64,000 bases of DNA from Bacillus sp. AFS029637 (GCF_002584985.1 NZ_NUPZ01000010.1:121857-185856), one strand, 5' to 3'. Counted from the first letter of the stretch, positions 54,232 to 62,357 are shown. Notes: generated by a model not told the origin, from the sequence alone. Translations and numbers: made by a program.

Positions 54232-54996
54232 TTGAATAGTAAGAAAGAACGGAAAAAGAATTCTTTTTTTCAACGAATACTTACAATTGTATTTTTAGGA
54301 ATATTTTTCTATTCAATGTATGAATTGGGTGGGATTTTCATGGATTATTATGAAAATCGTAAAGTAATGGCTGAGGCGCAGCATATTTATAAGAGAAGTC
54401 CAATGGAAGAAAAATCAGAAGATGGGGAGGTACGTAAACAGTTTCAAGCTCTCCAAAAAATCAACCCAGAAATAGTTGGATGGATTACGATGGATGATAC
54501 ACAAATTAATTATCCAATCGTTCAAGCGAAGGATAATGATTATTATTTATTTCGTAATTACAAAGGTGAAGATATGAGGGCGGGAAGTATTTTTATGGAC
54601 CATCGCAATGATGTGAAATCTCAAAATCGAAATACGATTTTATATGGTCATCGTATGAAGGACGGTTCTATGTTTGGGAGTTTAAAAAAGATGTTGGATG
54701 AAGATTTCTTCATGTCCCATCGTAAATTGTATTACGATACATTATTTGAAGGATACGACGTTGAAGTGTTTTCAGTATATACGACAACAACGGACTTTTA
54801 TTACATTGAAACGGATTTTGAAAGCGATGCAGCATATACAGCGTTCTTAAAGCAAATTCAAGATAAATCACTTTACAAAACGGATACGGAATTGACGGCT
54901 AATGATGAAATTGTAACATTTTCTACATGTGACTATGCGCTTGATCCAGAGGCTGGAAGGTTAGTTGTACATGCAAAATTAGTGAAAAGAAATTAA
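54232..54996 (+). CDS. srtB: Sortase B
   Basis: This class B sortase anchors IsdC-type proteins with NPxTG-like signals to the cell wall. Of 254 residues, one N-terminal membrane helix (about 16-34) precedes the sortase fold. The catalytic triad is visible: His140 in LYGHRMKDGSMF, Cys233 in TFSTCDY and Arg243 in EAGRLVVHA. It is the last gene of the operon, before a bidirectional terminator. A TTG at 54232 is used with GAGGTGATAA upstream. The genomic partner substrate is isdC. Confidence 0.93.
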   Translation: MNSKKERKKNSFFQRILTIVFLGIFFYSMYELGGIFMDYYENRKVMAEAQHIYKRSPMEEKSEDGEVRKQFQALQKINPEIVGWITMDDTQINYPIVQAKDNDYYLFRNYKGEDMRAGSIFMDHRNDVKSQNRNTILYGHRMKDGSMFGSLKKMLDEDFFMSHRKLYYDTLFEGYDVEVFSVYTTTTDFYYIETDFESDAAYTAFLKQIQDKSLYKTDTELTANDEIVTFSTCDYALDPEAGRLVVHAKLVKRN

Positions 54997-55001
54997 AGAA
55001 A

Positions 55002-55049
55002 AAAGTATAGAATATGAGGAGTGATAACGCTCCTCATATTCTATACTTT
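55002..55049. terminator. Bidirectional terminator between srtB and isdG
   Basis: A near-perfect stem of about 19 bp (AAAGTATAGAATATGAGGA with its complement) with A- and T-runs on both sides. It can end both convergent heme transcripts. Confidence 0.9.
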
Positions 55050-55062
55050 AAAAAAATGATTT

Positions 55063-55386
55063 TTACTGTGCAGCAGCCATTGGCATACGTACAACTTTAA
55101 CATCATAGTAAGCTATTTTATTATCAAGAATAAAGTCTGGTCGCCCACCTTGATGTGAGTGAGCATCTTTAAAGGCAGAGCTCTTTGTCCAGCCTTGAAA
55201 ATCTTCTTTTGCATTCCAACGAGTGCTAATTGTTACTTCATCGTAATCAACTGTATTTTGTGTTAAAAGAACTTCTAGACCTAAAAAGCCAGGCATTGTT
55301 TCGACTTTACCTACTTTATTAAAACGCTCAATTAATTTATGTCCATTGCCCTTCGTAATTTTAGTTGTATTTGTAACAATAATCAT
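55063..55386 (-). CDS. isdG: Heme-degrading monooxygenase IsdG
   Basis: IsdG cleaves heme in the cytoplasm to release iron. The 107-residue ABM-fold protein carries the conserved catalytic residues Asn6, Trp66 and His76 (counted from ATG 55386), matching N7, W67 and H77 of staphylococcal IsdG. ATG 55386 has TAGGAGGAA upstream; the longer form from 55410 is rejected. It is transcribed convergent to the isd operon from its own Fur-controlled promoter. Confidence 0.92.
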   Translation of the reverse strand: MIIVTNTTKITKGNGHKLIERFNKVGKVETMPGFLGLEVLLTQNTVDYDEVTISTRWNAKEDFQGWTKSSAFKDAHSHQGGRPDFILDNKIAYYDVKVVRMPMAAAQ

Positions 55387-55439
55387 GTGTATTCCTCCTA
55401 TATAGATCACTTTATTTTCGAGAACTCATATACATTAAA

Positions 55440-55460
55440 TGATAATGAAAATCATTATCA
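55440..55460 (-). promoter_or_regulatory. Fur box of isdG
   Basis: TGATAATGA and TCATTATCA form an inverted repeat around AAA, close to the classical 19-bp Fur site. It lies 54 bp upstream of the isdG start. Confidence 0.85.
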
Positions 55461-55568
55461 ATGTCAATAGTAATTATGAAATATACAATTTTTTTGGTTA
55501 TTGTGGATAGGAAGATGTTTACTTTAAAAGTTAGTAAATGTATAGCGGTTTGCGAGAGTATGAGCTAG

Positions 55569-55630
55569 TTGTACTAGCAAAGCAATAATATGGTATAGTG
55601 AAACGAGGCTGTTTTTTAGCCTCGTTTTTT
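55569..55630 (+). promoter_or_regulatory. Promoter and terminator-like hairpin before the RlmI-like gene
   Basis: TTGTAC (55569-55574) and an extended -10 TGGTATAGT (TATAGT 55594-55599) are 19 bp apart. The hairpin AACGAGGCT/AGCCTCGTT (55602-55610 with 55618-55626) with T-run to 55630 follows at once, 50 bp before the gene at 55681. The predicted start would fall in the 5' arm, so either the promoter call is wrong or the hairpin is a leader element. Confidence 0.45.
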
Positions 55631-55680
55631 ACATGCTTCCTACGAATTAGAAAGCATTCAAATGGAAAGGAAGACATTAC

Positions 55681-56880
55681 ATGCGATCAGAAGTAACTAT
55701 AAAAATAAAACCGAAATTTATAAAAGAAATTAAAAGTGGATATCCGCTTATTTTAAAAGATGCAATTCAAAACTTAAATGATGTTCGAGAAGAAGGAACA
55801 ATCATTAAAGTGGTAGATGAGAAGAACCAATTCATCGGAAAAGGTTATTATGGAAAACAAAATAAAGGATATGGTTGGATTTTAACGAGAAAAGAGAGTG
55901 AACAAATTAATCAATCTTTCTTTGAAAGTAAAATAAAATCCGCCTTACATAAACGCAAGCCATTTTACAAATCAAGTGATACGACAGCATTCCGTGTTGT
56001 AAACGGTGAAGGTGATGGGCTTGGAGGCTTAATCATCGATTATTATGACGGCTATTATGTAGTAAGTTGGTATAGTGAAGGGATTTATACTTTCAGAGAT
56101 GAGATTATAGCAGCTCTTCAAAAAGTAGCAAACTTTAAAGGTATTTATGAGAAAAAGCGCTTTGATACGAAAGGGAAATACATTGAAGGTGATGATTTCG
56201 TAGCAGGAGAGCGCGGTGAATTCCCGCTTATCGTAAAAGAGAATGGTGTGAACTTTGCGGTTTATTTAAATGACGGAGCGATGGTTGGTGTATTTTTAGA
56301 TCAACGTAACGTTCGAAAACAAATTCGTGATAAATATGCAAAGGGAAGAACAGTGTTAAATATGTTCTCTTATACAGGTGCTTTCTCTGTATTTGCAGCG
56401 CTTGGTGGAGCGAGCAAAACGACGAGTGTCGACCTTGCAAATCGTAGTTTAAGTAAAACGATTGAGCAGTTTAGTGTAAATGAAATTGATTATGAAGCAC
56501 AAGATATTATTGTAGAAGATGTGTTTTTATATTTCAAATATGCAGCTAAGAAAAAGATGAAATTTGATATGGTCGTACTAGACCCTCCAAGCTTTGCCCG
56601 CTCAAAAAAATATACATTTAGTGCAGCAAAAGATTATAAAAACTTATTAAAAGAAACAATTGCCATTACAGAAAATAACGGGATTATCGTTGCTTCTACA
56701 AATTGTAGCGCGTTCGATATGAAAAAGTTTAAAGGCTTTATCGATACAGCATTTAAAGAAATGAACGGCAAATATAAAATATTAGAAGAACATTCTTTAC
56801 CAGAAGATTTCCGTACAATCGATCAATTTAAAGAAGGAGACTATTTAAAAGTAGTTTTCATCGAGAAAATTAAAGGTTAA
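55681..56880 (+). CDS. Class I SAM-dependent rRNA methyltransferase (RlmI-like)
   Basis: The 399-residue enzyme has an N-terminal PUA domain (about 1-75), a central linker domain, and a C-terminal Rossmann methyltransferase domain. The SAM motif is VLNMFSYTGAFSVFAALGGA and the catalytic motif is VLDPPSFARSK. It belongs to the RlmI family, which makes 5-methylcytosine in 23S rRNA; the exact target in Bacillus is not established from sequence. AATGGAAAGGAAG precedes the ATG. A symmetric terminator follows. Confidence 0.85.
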   Translation: MRSEVTIKIKPKFIKEIKSGYPLILKDAIQNLNDVREEGTIIKVVDEKNQFIGKGYYGKQNKGYGWILTRKESEQINQSFFESKIKSALHKRKPFYKSSDTTAFRVVNGEGDGLGGLIIDYYDGYYVVSWYSEGIYTFRDEIIAALQKVANFKGIYEKKRFDTKGKYIEGDDFVAGERGEFPLIVKENGVNFAVYLNDGAMVGVFLDQRNVRKQIRDKYAKGRTVLNMFSYTGAFSVFAALGGASKTTSVDLANRSLSKTIEQFSVNEIDYEAQDIIVEDVFLYFKYAAKKKMKFDMVVLDPPSFARSKKYTFSAAKDYKNLLKETIAITENNGIIVASTNCSAFDMKKFKGFIDTAFKEMNGKYKILEEHSLPEDFRTIDQFKEGDYLKVVFIEKIKG

Positions 56881-56882
56881 TA

Positions 56883-56920
56883 AAGAAAAGGAGCTCGAGT
56901 TTACTTGAGCTCCTTTTCTT
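56883..56920. terminator. Bidirectional terminator between the RlmI-like gene and ywbE
   Basis: AAGAAAAGGAGCTC pairs with GAGCTCCTTTTCTT around a 10-nt loop, serving both convergent genes. Confidence 0.85.
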
Positions 56921-57113
56921 ATTGGACGATATTTTGTACTCTACCGACTTGCCCGTCCTGCAATCGTACTTTAATGCCATGCGGATGAGAAGGGGAGTTT
57001 GTTAAAATATCTTTTACAATGCCACGTGTTAATTTGCCAGTGCGTTGATCTTGTTTTAATACAATATCAACTTCAAGGCCGGGTGCGATATTAGAACGTT
57101 TTTGTCCGTTCAT
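56919..57113 (-). CDS. ywbE: YwbE-family protein
   Basis: This conserved 64-residue protein of unknown function (YwbE/DUF2196) has the family-typical features RSNIAPGLEVDIVLKQDQRTGKL and VKDILTNSPSHPHGIKVRL (short beta-rich domain). It is translated from ATG 57113, which is immediately adjacent to the stop of the upstream small gene (57114-57287), so translation is coupled. Confidence 0.85.
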   Translation of the reverse strand: MNGQKRSNIAPGLEVDIVLKQDQRTGKLTRGIVKDILTNSPSHPHGIKVRLQDGQVGRVQNIVQ

Positions 57114-57287
57114 TTATACACCTGTACGTCTACGTTGGTTGTTTGTTTTCTTTGTTTGTTGGTTTTGTAATTTTTTTGTTTCTTGGCTTTGGTTTTTTGC
57201 ATTTTGACCATTACCGTTACCTTGCTTTTTCTTTGCAAGTTGTTCACGCATTAAATCAGCTAAGCTTACTTTTTTGTTTTCTGACAT
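57114..57287 (-). CDS. 57-residue low-complexity Lys/Gln/Asn protein
   Basis: This small gene has an AAAGGAGA ribosome binding site and encodes MSENKKVSLADLMREQLAKK then a Gln/Asn/Lys-rich tail ending NNQRRRTGV. The first 20 residues look like a helix. The rest is disordered and basic, suggesting a nucleic-acid-binding or ribosome-associated protein (inference). Its TAA is directly followed by the ywbE ATG, so it is the first gene of a two-gene operon. The family is not recognised. Confidence 0.7.
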   Translation of the reverse strand: MSENKKVSLADLMREQLAKKKQGNGNGQNAKNQSQETKKLQNQQTKKTNNQRRRTGV

Positions 57288-57391
57288 GATAAGTCTCCTT
57301 TATATAAAGTTAATTATGAACTATCGTAGTAAATTTCATCATATCATTGTTATGGAAGGAAGGGAAGTTGGTTTGAAAATTCATATAATTC

Positions 57392-57420
57392 TTCACAGTG
57401 TTCATTCGTTACGATACAAT
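57392..57420 (+). promoter_or_regulatory. Promoter of the two-component operon
   Basis: TTCACA (57392-57397) and TACAAT (57415-57420) with 17-bp spacing. It lies just before the response regulator start at 57458, which rules out the longer ORF start at 57398. Confidence 0.55.
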
Positions 57421-57457
57421 TAAAATGTTAATGTTTGTAAAAAAAGGGGATAGAAAT

Positions 57458-58150
57458 ATGTCACATCATATTTTATTAGTTGAAGATGATATCTCAATTC
57501 AAGAGATGGTGGGAAAATATTTAATGAAGGAAGGCTTTCAAGTTACAATTGCGTCTGATGGAGAAGAAGGGGTGCAAGCCTTTTTTAAATCACCTTTTGA
57601 TTTAGTTATCCTCGATATCATGATGCCGAAGTTAGATGGATTAGAGGTTGTACGTATTATTCGTGAGAAGAGTGCAGTTCCGGTTTTAATGATGTCAGCA
57701 AAAGATACAGATGTTGATAAAGCTGTTGGATTAGGACTTGGAGCAGATGATTACATTTGTAAGCCATTTTCTATGATTGAATTGGCTGCACGTGTAAAAG
57801 CAGGTATTCGAAGATCTACGAAATATTCAACGACAGAAACAACAGAAAAAATGATTCAGATTGGTGATTTAACCATAGATCCAATCAACTTTACTGTGGA
57901 GAAAAACGGGAAGCCTCTCAAACTTACTTTAAAAGAATTTGAGATTTTGAAACTGTTCGTAAAGAATCAAAATCGTGTATTTACGAAAGCTCAAATATAT
58001 ACGTTAGTTTGGAATGAAGAGTATTACGGTGATGATAATGTTATTAATGTTCATATGAGAAGATTGCGTGAGAAAATCGAAAATGATCCATCTAATCCAG
58101 AATATATTAAAACGTTATGGGGCATCGGCTATAAGCTGGAAGTGATGTAG
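57458..58150 (+). CDS. OmpR-family response regulator
   Basis: The 230-residue transcription factor has a receiver domain (acidic pair D10-D11, phospho-acceptor D53 in VILDIMMPKLDG, Lys in ICKPFS) and a winged-helix output domain (LTLKEFEILKLFV, NVINVHMRRLREKIE, KTLWGIGYKLEVM). ATG 57458 has AAGGGGATAG upstream. It is followed 1 nt later by its kinase gene and, downstream, by an ABC exporter whose promoter has 11-bp-spaced repeats, so it likely activates that exporter. It resembles antibiotic-responsive regulators; the stimulus is unknown. Confidence 0.87.
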   Translation: MSHHILLVEDDISIQEMVGKYLMKEGFQVTIASDGEEGVQAFFKSPFDLVILDIMMPKLDGLEVVRIIREKSAVPVLMMSAKDTDVDKAVGLGLGADDYICKPFSMIELAARVKAGIRRSTKYSTTETTEKMIQIGDLTIDPINFTVEKNGKPLKLTLKEFEILKLFVKNQNRVFTKAQIYTLVWNEEYYGDDNVINVHMRRLREKIENDPSNPEYIKTLWGIGYKLEVM

Positions 58151-58151
58151 T

Positions 58152-59087
58152 ATGGTCAATTTGTTAATGGGCATTATTTTTATATTGTTATGTGTCATTT
58201 ACATACAATATAAAATGAGAAAAACTAGTAGCAAAAATTTACGATACACATATGAAAAGCTAGAAAGTATTGTAAATGAACAAACAGGCGAGAAGTTACT
58301 CATTATGACGGATGATCAAGAATTACAAAAGTTATTAGTGGCGATTAATCATTTATTAGATGCAAAGCAGAAAACGAATGCAGATCATGCGAAAGTAGAA
58401 ATTTCAATGAGAAAAATGCTTTCAAATATTTCGCATGACTTAAAAACACCACTAACAGTTATTCTTGGATATACAGAAATGTTAAATGAGGATGAAACGA
58501 TAAACAAAGAAGAACAGCAAGTATTACTTGAAAAGGTGCATGTGAAAACATTAGAAGTAATGGAATTGATTCATAAGTTTTTTGATTTAGCAAAATTAGA
58601 ATCAGGTGACAAAGCAATCGAGATAACAAAAGTAAATATGAATGAAGTTTGTCGCGAGAAAATTTTATCCTTTTATGATTTGGTGACAGCGAAAGGTTTT
58701 CAAGTTCATATTGATATACCAGAAAGAAATATATATGCACTTGGAAATGTAGAAGTATTAGGCAGGGTATTGAATAATTTAATATCAAATGCGATTACAT
58801 ATGGAGACGATGGAAAGATGATCGGTATGACTTTAAGAGAGGATGCAACGAGTGTGTATATAGATGTATGGGACACAGGAAAAGGAATTGATGAGTCTCA
58901 TATTGACAAAGTGTTTGAGCGTATGTACACACTTGAAGATTCCAGAAATAGATTGTACCAAGGTAGCGGTCTAGGATTAACGATTACGAAAAGGCTTGTG
59001 GAGGCGATGGATGGAGAAATTCATCTTTCTAGTAAGCCGTATGAAAAAACGACTTTTACAGTTTTATTAACAAAGATGCAGTTTTAG
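58152..59087 (+). CDS. Sensor histidine kinase with a single membrane helix
   Basis: The 311-residue kinase has one N-terminal hydrophobic helix (about 3-19) and no sizeable extracellular domain. A short coiled region precedes the phosphoacceptor block (ISHDLKTPLTVILGYTE, His95) and the ATPase domain (LNNLISNAITYG, WDTGKGI, GSGLGLTITKRL). Kinases without an external sensor often detect signals within the membrane or through a partner ABC transporter. It is coupled to the regulator gene (1-nt gap). The stop codon lies in the 5' arm of the following terminator. Confidence 0.87.
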   Translation: MVNLLMGIIFILLCVIYIQYKMRKTSSKNLRYTYEKLESIVNEQTGEKLLIMTDDQELQKLLVAINHLLDAKQKTNADHAKVEISMRKMLSNISHDLKTPLTVILGYTEMLNEDETINKEEQQVLLEKVHVKTLEVMELIHKFFDLAKLESGDKAIEITKVNMNEVCREKILSFYDLVTAKGFQVHIDIPERNIYALGNVEVLGRVLNNLISNAITYGDDGKMIGMTLREDATSVYIDVWDTGKGIDESHIDKVFERMYTLEDSRNRLYQGSGLGLTITKRLVEAMDGEIHLSSKPYEKTTFTVLLTKMQF

Positions 59088-59121
59088 CTTGTAGAGCAGT
59101 AGATTCTACAAGCTTTTTTTT
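59086..59121 (+). terminator. Terminator after the sensor kinase
   Basis: AGCTTGTAGA (59086-59095) pairs with TCTACAAGCT (59104-59113) and is followed by eight T residues. Confidence 0.85.
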
Positions 59122-59125
59122 CAGC

Positions 59126-59179
59126 GTAAGGAATTTGTAAGGAACGGGTAAGAAAAAAGAGATTTCCGTTGTCTATTAT
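59126..59179 (+). promoter_or_regulatory. Phased direct repeats and -10 before the ABC exporter
   Basis: GTAAGGAA occurs at 59126-59133 and 59137-59144, with a third copy GTAAGAAA at 59148-59155, starting exactly every 11 bp. This is the spacing of OmpR-family regulator sites. TATTAT at 59174-59179, 18 bp after the last repeat, is a suitable -10. The promoter has no -35 consensus, as expected for activator dependence. Confidence 0.65.
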
Positions 59180-59213
59180 AGAAATATAGAGTAGTGCGAA
59201 AGGGGAAAGTGAC

Positions 59214-60137
59214 ATGACATATATATTAAAAACGAACCAGTTAACGAAAGTGTTTAAAGGAAAAGAGGTCATTTCTAGTGTTAATATGCATGTGAAAAGA
59301 GGAGAGATTTACGGCTTTTTAGGACCGAACGGTGCGGGTAAAACAACGATTATGAAAATGATTACGAATTTAATTAAACCGACGAGCGGAGATATTGAAA
59401 TTTTCGGTGAGAAGTTAACAGACACTTCTTATGAAGTATTAAAAAGAATGGGGACAATTATTGAATATCCGGTTTTTTATGAGAAACTAACGGCGAAGGA
59501 AAACTTAGAATTACATTGTGAATATATGGGTTATTACGATAAAAATGCAATTGATCATGCTTTAAATTTAGTGAAACTGCACGGCATAGATAATAAAAAA
59601 GTAAAAGATTTCTCATTAGGGATGAAACAACGACTCGGTATTGCAAGGGCAATCATGACAAAACCAGAGCTACTTATTTTAGATGAACCGATTAACGGTT
59701 TAGATCCAATTGGTATTAAAGAATTGCGAGACTTATTTAAAATGCTCTGCAAAGAATATGGCATTACTTTATTAGTTTCTAGTCATATTTTAGGTGAGAT
59801 GGAACAAATGGCAGATACAATTGGCGTTATTCAAAATGGGAAACTAATAAAAGAAGTTTCAATGAAGAGTATTAATGGAAAACAAACAGAGTACATTGAA
59901 ATTACTGTTCCTGATGTGAAACGGGCGGCTTATGTTTTAGAAGATAAACTCGGTATAAAAAATTACAAAATAATGAGTGGAAACATAATTCGTGTGTATG
60001 ATACGGCAGTGTCTCAGCAAGCTATTTCAAAAGCACTTATTATGAACGATGTGGAAATTGAAAGTATTAATAAGAAGCATAGTTCGTTAGAAGAGTATTT
60101 CTTGAATGTAATGGATGGGGAAGGCATTCATGCTTAA
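59214..60137 (+). CDS. ABC exporter ATPase (BcrA/DrrA type)
   Basis: The 307-residue ATPase has Walker A FLGPNGAGKTT, Q-loop in TIIEYPVFYEKLTA, signature FSLGMKQRLGIARA, Walker B LLILDEPINGLDP and the H-loop SSHILGEME. A C-terminal extension (about 220-307) is typical of the BcrA/DrrA antibiotic export class. GGGGAAAGTG precedes the ATG. It forms an operon with two permease genes, and lies downstream of the two-component system with phased repeats in its promoter. Export of a peptide antibiotic is an inference from the family. Confidence 0.88.
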   Translation: MTYILKTNQLTKVFKGKEVISSVNMHVKRGEIYGFLGPNGAGKTTIMKMITNLIKPTSGDIEIFGEKLTDTSYEVLKRMGTIIEYPVFYEKLTAKENLELHCEYMGYYDKNAIDHALNLVKLHGIDNKKVKDFSLGMKQRLGIARAIMTKPELLILDEPINGLDPIGIKELRDLFKMLCKEYGITLLVSSHILGEMEQMADTIGVIQNGKLIKEVSMKSINGKQTEYIEITVPDVKRAAYVLEDKLGIKNYKIMSGNIIRVYDTAVSQQAISKALIMNDVEIESINKKHSSLEEYFLNVMDGEGIHA

Positions 60138-60151
60138 TGGAGGTGGTTTAT

Positions 60152-60850
60152 ATGTTTAAACTAATGAAGCTCGAATGGAAGAAACATCAACTATCTAGTT
60201 ACTTTAAAGGGGTAGCGATTTGTATTATAGCAATTTTTGCTGCAGTAAGCCTTATGGGATTAGGAGCGAAAGGTGAAGTAGATGCGGCGCTCACTGATTT
60301 TACAAAATATATGACCTTAGCAAACATCTTTATTAGGATGACATTTCTTATTTTTAGTGCGGTCATTTTATCACGTTTAGTAATTGATGAGTATAAGAAC
60401 AAAACAATGCAACTACTGTTTATGTATCCATTGCAAAGAAAAATGTTAATGAGGGCGAAATTAACAATTGTTTTTAGTTTTTGTTTTGTGAGCATGGTTA
60501 TTGCTACTTTCACTATTAGTTTGCTCATATTTTTTATGAATCCAATGATGGGAGTAATTGAAACGCCTGTCACGATGGGTGAAATAATAGCTACCGTTCC
60601 AGCTACTTTTATAAATGCATTTATGATATCTGGCATAAGTTTAATTCCTTTATTTTTTGGGATGAGAAAGAAATCGGCACCGACAACGATTACTTCTGCA
60701 GTAATAATCGGGATGATAATGAACAGTAACATTGGAAGTAATCAAGTAAGTTTTTATAATTTTATAGCTATCCCAATAGTGCTCTGTTTATTAGGGATTT
60801 TTATTAGTTATCTTTCATATCGTAAAATCGACAAGATTGATGTGGCGTAA
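60152..60850 (+). CDS. ABC exporter permease (ABC-2 type), first copy
   Basis: The 232-residue polytopic permease is of the bacitracin/lantibiotic exporter type, with six predicted membrane helices. It shares the motif VIDEYKNKTMQLLFMYPLQR with the second permease. ATG 60152 has GGAGGTGG just upstream, overlapping the end of the ATPase gene. With the copy at 61019 it likely forms a heterodimeric channel. Confidence 0.85.
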   Translation: MFKLMKLEWKKHQLSSYFKGVAICIIAIFAAVSLMGLGAKGEVDAALTDFTKYMTLANIFIRMTFLIFSAVILSRLVIDEYKNKTMQLLFMYPLQRKMLMRAKLTIVFSFCFVSMVIATFTISLLIFFMNPMMGVIETPVTMGEIIATVPATFINAFMISGISLIPLFFGMRKKSAPTTITSAVIIGMIMNSNIGSNQVSFYNFIAIPIVLCLLGIFISYLSYRKIDKIDVA

Positions 60851-60876
60851 AACAACGACGAACTGGGGTATGATCA

Positions 60877-60951
60877 GTGAAGAAAATAATAGTAATTTCT
60901 ATTTTATTTCTTACAATTGCTAGTGTAGTTTTTGGTTTTAAGGCATTTTAG
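60877..60951 (+). CDS. Possible 24-residue hydrophobic peptide
   Basis: A GTG at 60877 (upstream GGGGTATGATC, modest ribosome binding site) opens a 24-residue peptide that is a single hydrophobic helix (KKIIVISILFLTIASVVFG). It sits between the two permease genes. It may be a small subunit or simply chance. Confidence 0.3.
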   Translation: MKKIIVISILFLTIASVVFGFKAF

Positions 60952-61018
60952 GGAAAGGATTTTAAGTAAAACAGGAGCAATTTATATTGATTAAGTCTTA
61001 AACGAGAGGAGGACCATC

Positions 61019-61714
61019 ATGCTACGTCTTATGAAGCTAGAACTAAAAAAAATTAAGCTCGGATGGTATGTGAAGAGAGCAGTTATTGCAAATATTGTTA
61101 TACTGGCATTATTGATCTTTGTTAGTATCGTTTCTCAAATAGAAGGAGATCCAGAAATAAGGGATCCACAGGCGATTTTGTTAATGGCTAGTGCATTAGT
61201 AAGAGCAACATTTATTATTTTTGGTGGTGTATTAATAGCCAAATTAATAATTGATGAATATAAAAACAAAACAATATTACTGATGTTTTCTTATCCTATT
61301 AACCGAAAGAAAATGATGATTAGTAAGTTGGCTATTACAGCAATAGTAACATTCATAACAGTTATTTTATCTAATATTTTTGTAGTAGGAATTTTCTTTG
61401 GAATAGATAGTTATTTTTCGATTCTTCCTAATCCATTCACAGTAGATCAATTGATGCAAGAAGGTATAAACCTGGTTCCTTTAGCGATTGCAACTGCGGG
61501 AATAAGTTTAATTCCTCTATACTTCGGAATGCGTAAACATTCGGTGCCGACTACAATTGTTTCATCTATTATCGTTGTATTAGTCGCAATTAATAACCAG
61601 CCAATGTTTCCTATAGCGACTTTTCTTCCTCTTCAACTAGCATTTGCAGCAATTGGAGTTGCGATTGCATATTACGGAATTAAAAATATAGAGAGGGAAG
61701 ATGTAACAGTGTGA
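61019..61714 (+). CDS. ABC exporter permease (ABC-2 type), second copy
   Basis: The 231-residue permease is paralogous to that at 60152: both begin with a short basic N-terminus before the first helix, contain IIDEYKNKT followed by a YP-x-x-RKKM-like segment, and end in a Lys/Asp-rich tail. Six membrane helices are predicted. GAGAGGAGG precedes the ATG. The operon is closed by a terminator at 61726-61758. The duplication implies a two-permease exporter. Confidence 0.85.
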   Translation: MLRLMKLELKKIKLGWYVKRAVIANIVILALLIFVSIVSQIEGDPEIRDPQAILLMASALVRATFIIFGGVLIAKLIIDEYKNKTILLMFSYPINRKKMMISKLAITAIVTFITVILSNIFVVGIFFGIDSYFSILPNPFTVDQLMQEGINLVPLAIATAGISLIPLYFGMRKHSVPTTIVSSIIVVLVAINNQPMFPIATFLPLQLAFAAIGVAIAYYGIKNIEREDVTV

Positions 61715-61725
61715 CAAGAATAAGA

Positions 61726-61758
61726 AAAAAGAGTTGGCGTTACACCAACTCTTTTTTT
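61726..61758. terminator. Terminator after the ABC exporter operon
   Basis: AGAGTTGG pairs with CCAACTCT, with runs of A and T at the two sides. It can also end the convergent gene at 61778. Confidence 0.85.
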
Positions 61759-61777
61759 GTATATGTATGTTTCGTTA

Positions 61778-62083
61778 CTACTCTTTAAATTTGTAGTGTT
61801 TACTTAAATACTCTTGAACTCCTGGAGAAATGTTAAAGTTATTAGGACCTTTATATTCGATAGTAAACTCTCCATCTTCACTTGTTTCAAAGGCGATTGC
61901 ATAGCTATCCATTTTCGAATCGTAAGAAGTATTTTTGACTTTCGCGTCTAGATTAAAGTATTTTGTAATATAATTTTTTGATTCTGCAATTGCTGTTTGT
62001 TTTTTCCAAGGGGTACCATAATATGTGAAATAAAGAGATACACTGATAACTCCAATAATAGAAGTTAGTAAAACAGTTCCCAT
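61778..62083 (-). CDS. YfjL-like membrane-anchored protein, frame broken at an A13 tract
   Basis: The 101-residue readable frame starts at ATG 62083 (MGTVLLTSIIGVISVSLYF, one N-terminal membrane helix) and ends in a small soluble domain (AIAFETSEDGEFTIEYKG, SPGVQEYLSKHYKFKE), like YfjL-type proteins. ATG 62083 lacks a ribosome binding site. The best site (AGGAGGG, plus-strand 62118-62124 region) points to TTG 62109, which is 26 nt upstream and out of frame because the intervening run is 13 A residues (62089-62101 as T on the plus strand). One added A would join the frames as MNTKKKKIAMG. It could be a slippage tract or a sequencing artefact. Confidence 0.6.
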   Translation of the reverse strand: MGTVLLTSIIGVISVSLYFTYYGTPWKKQTAIAESKNYITKYFNLDAKVKNTSYDSKMDSYAIAFETSEDGEFTIEYKGPNNFNISPGVQEYLSKHYKFKE

Positions 62084-62321
62084 TGCTATTTTTTTTTTTT
62101 TGTATTCAATTTGGTTTACCCTCCTAATAATATGTATTTATCTCGCTATTTGTGGGCAGTCCGTAAACGTCAGATTGATTAAAGTTTTACTTTATTTTAA
62201 CGTATCTTTTCCATAAAACAACCATTTATTAAAAATAGTTTCACATGAAACAAGTTACAGAAAAAGACAAGGTGAAACCATTTATCAAGACCTAAAATGA
62301 AAAAAGTTAGATAAATTAAAA

Positions 62322-62357
62322 GACATTACATATTTTATATGACTAATATGTAATGTC
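62322..62357. terminator. Hairpin downstream of the SMI1/KNR4 gene
   Basis: GACATTACATATT pairs exactly with AATATGTAATGTC around a 10-nt loop, flanked by A-rich and T-rich sequence. It is a likely terminator for the minus-strand gene. The rest of 62084-62397 is AT-rich and contains only the 17-nt word at 62176-62192 shared with 22902-22918. Confidence 0.7.
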
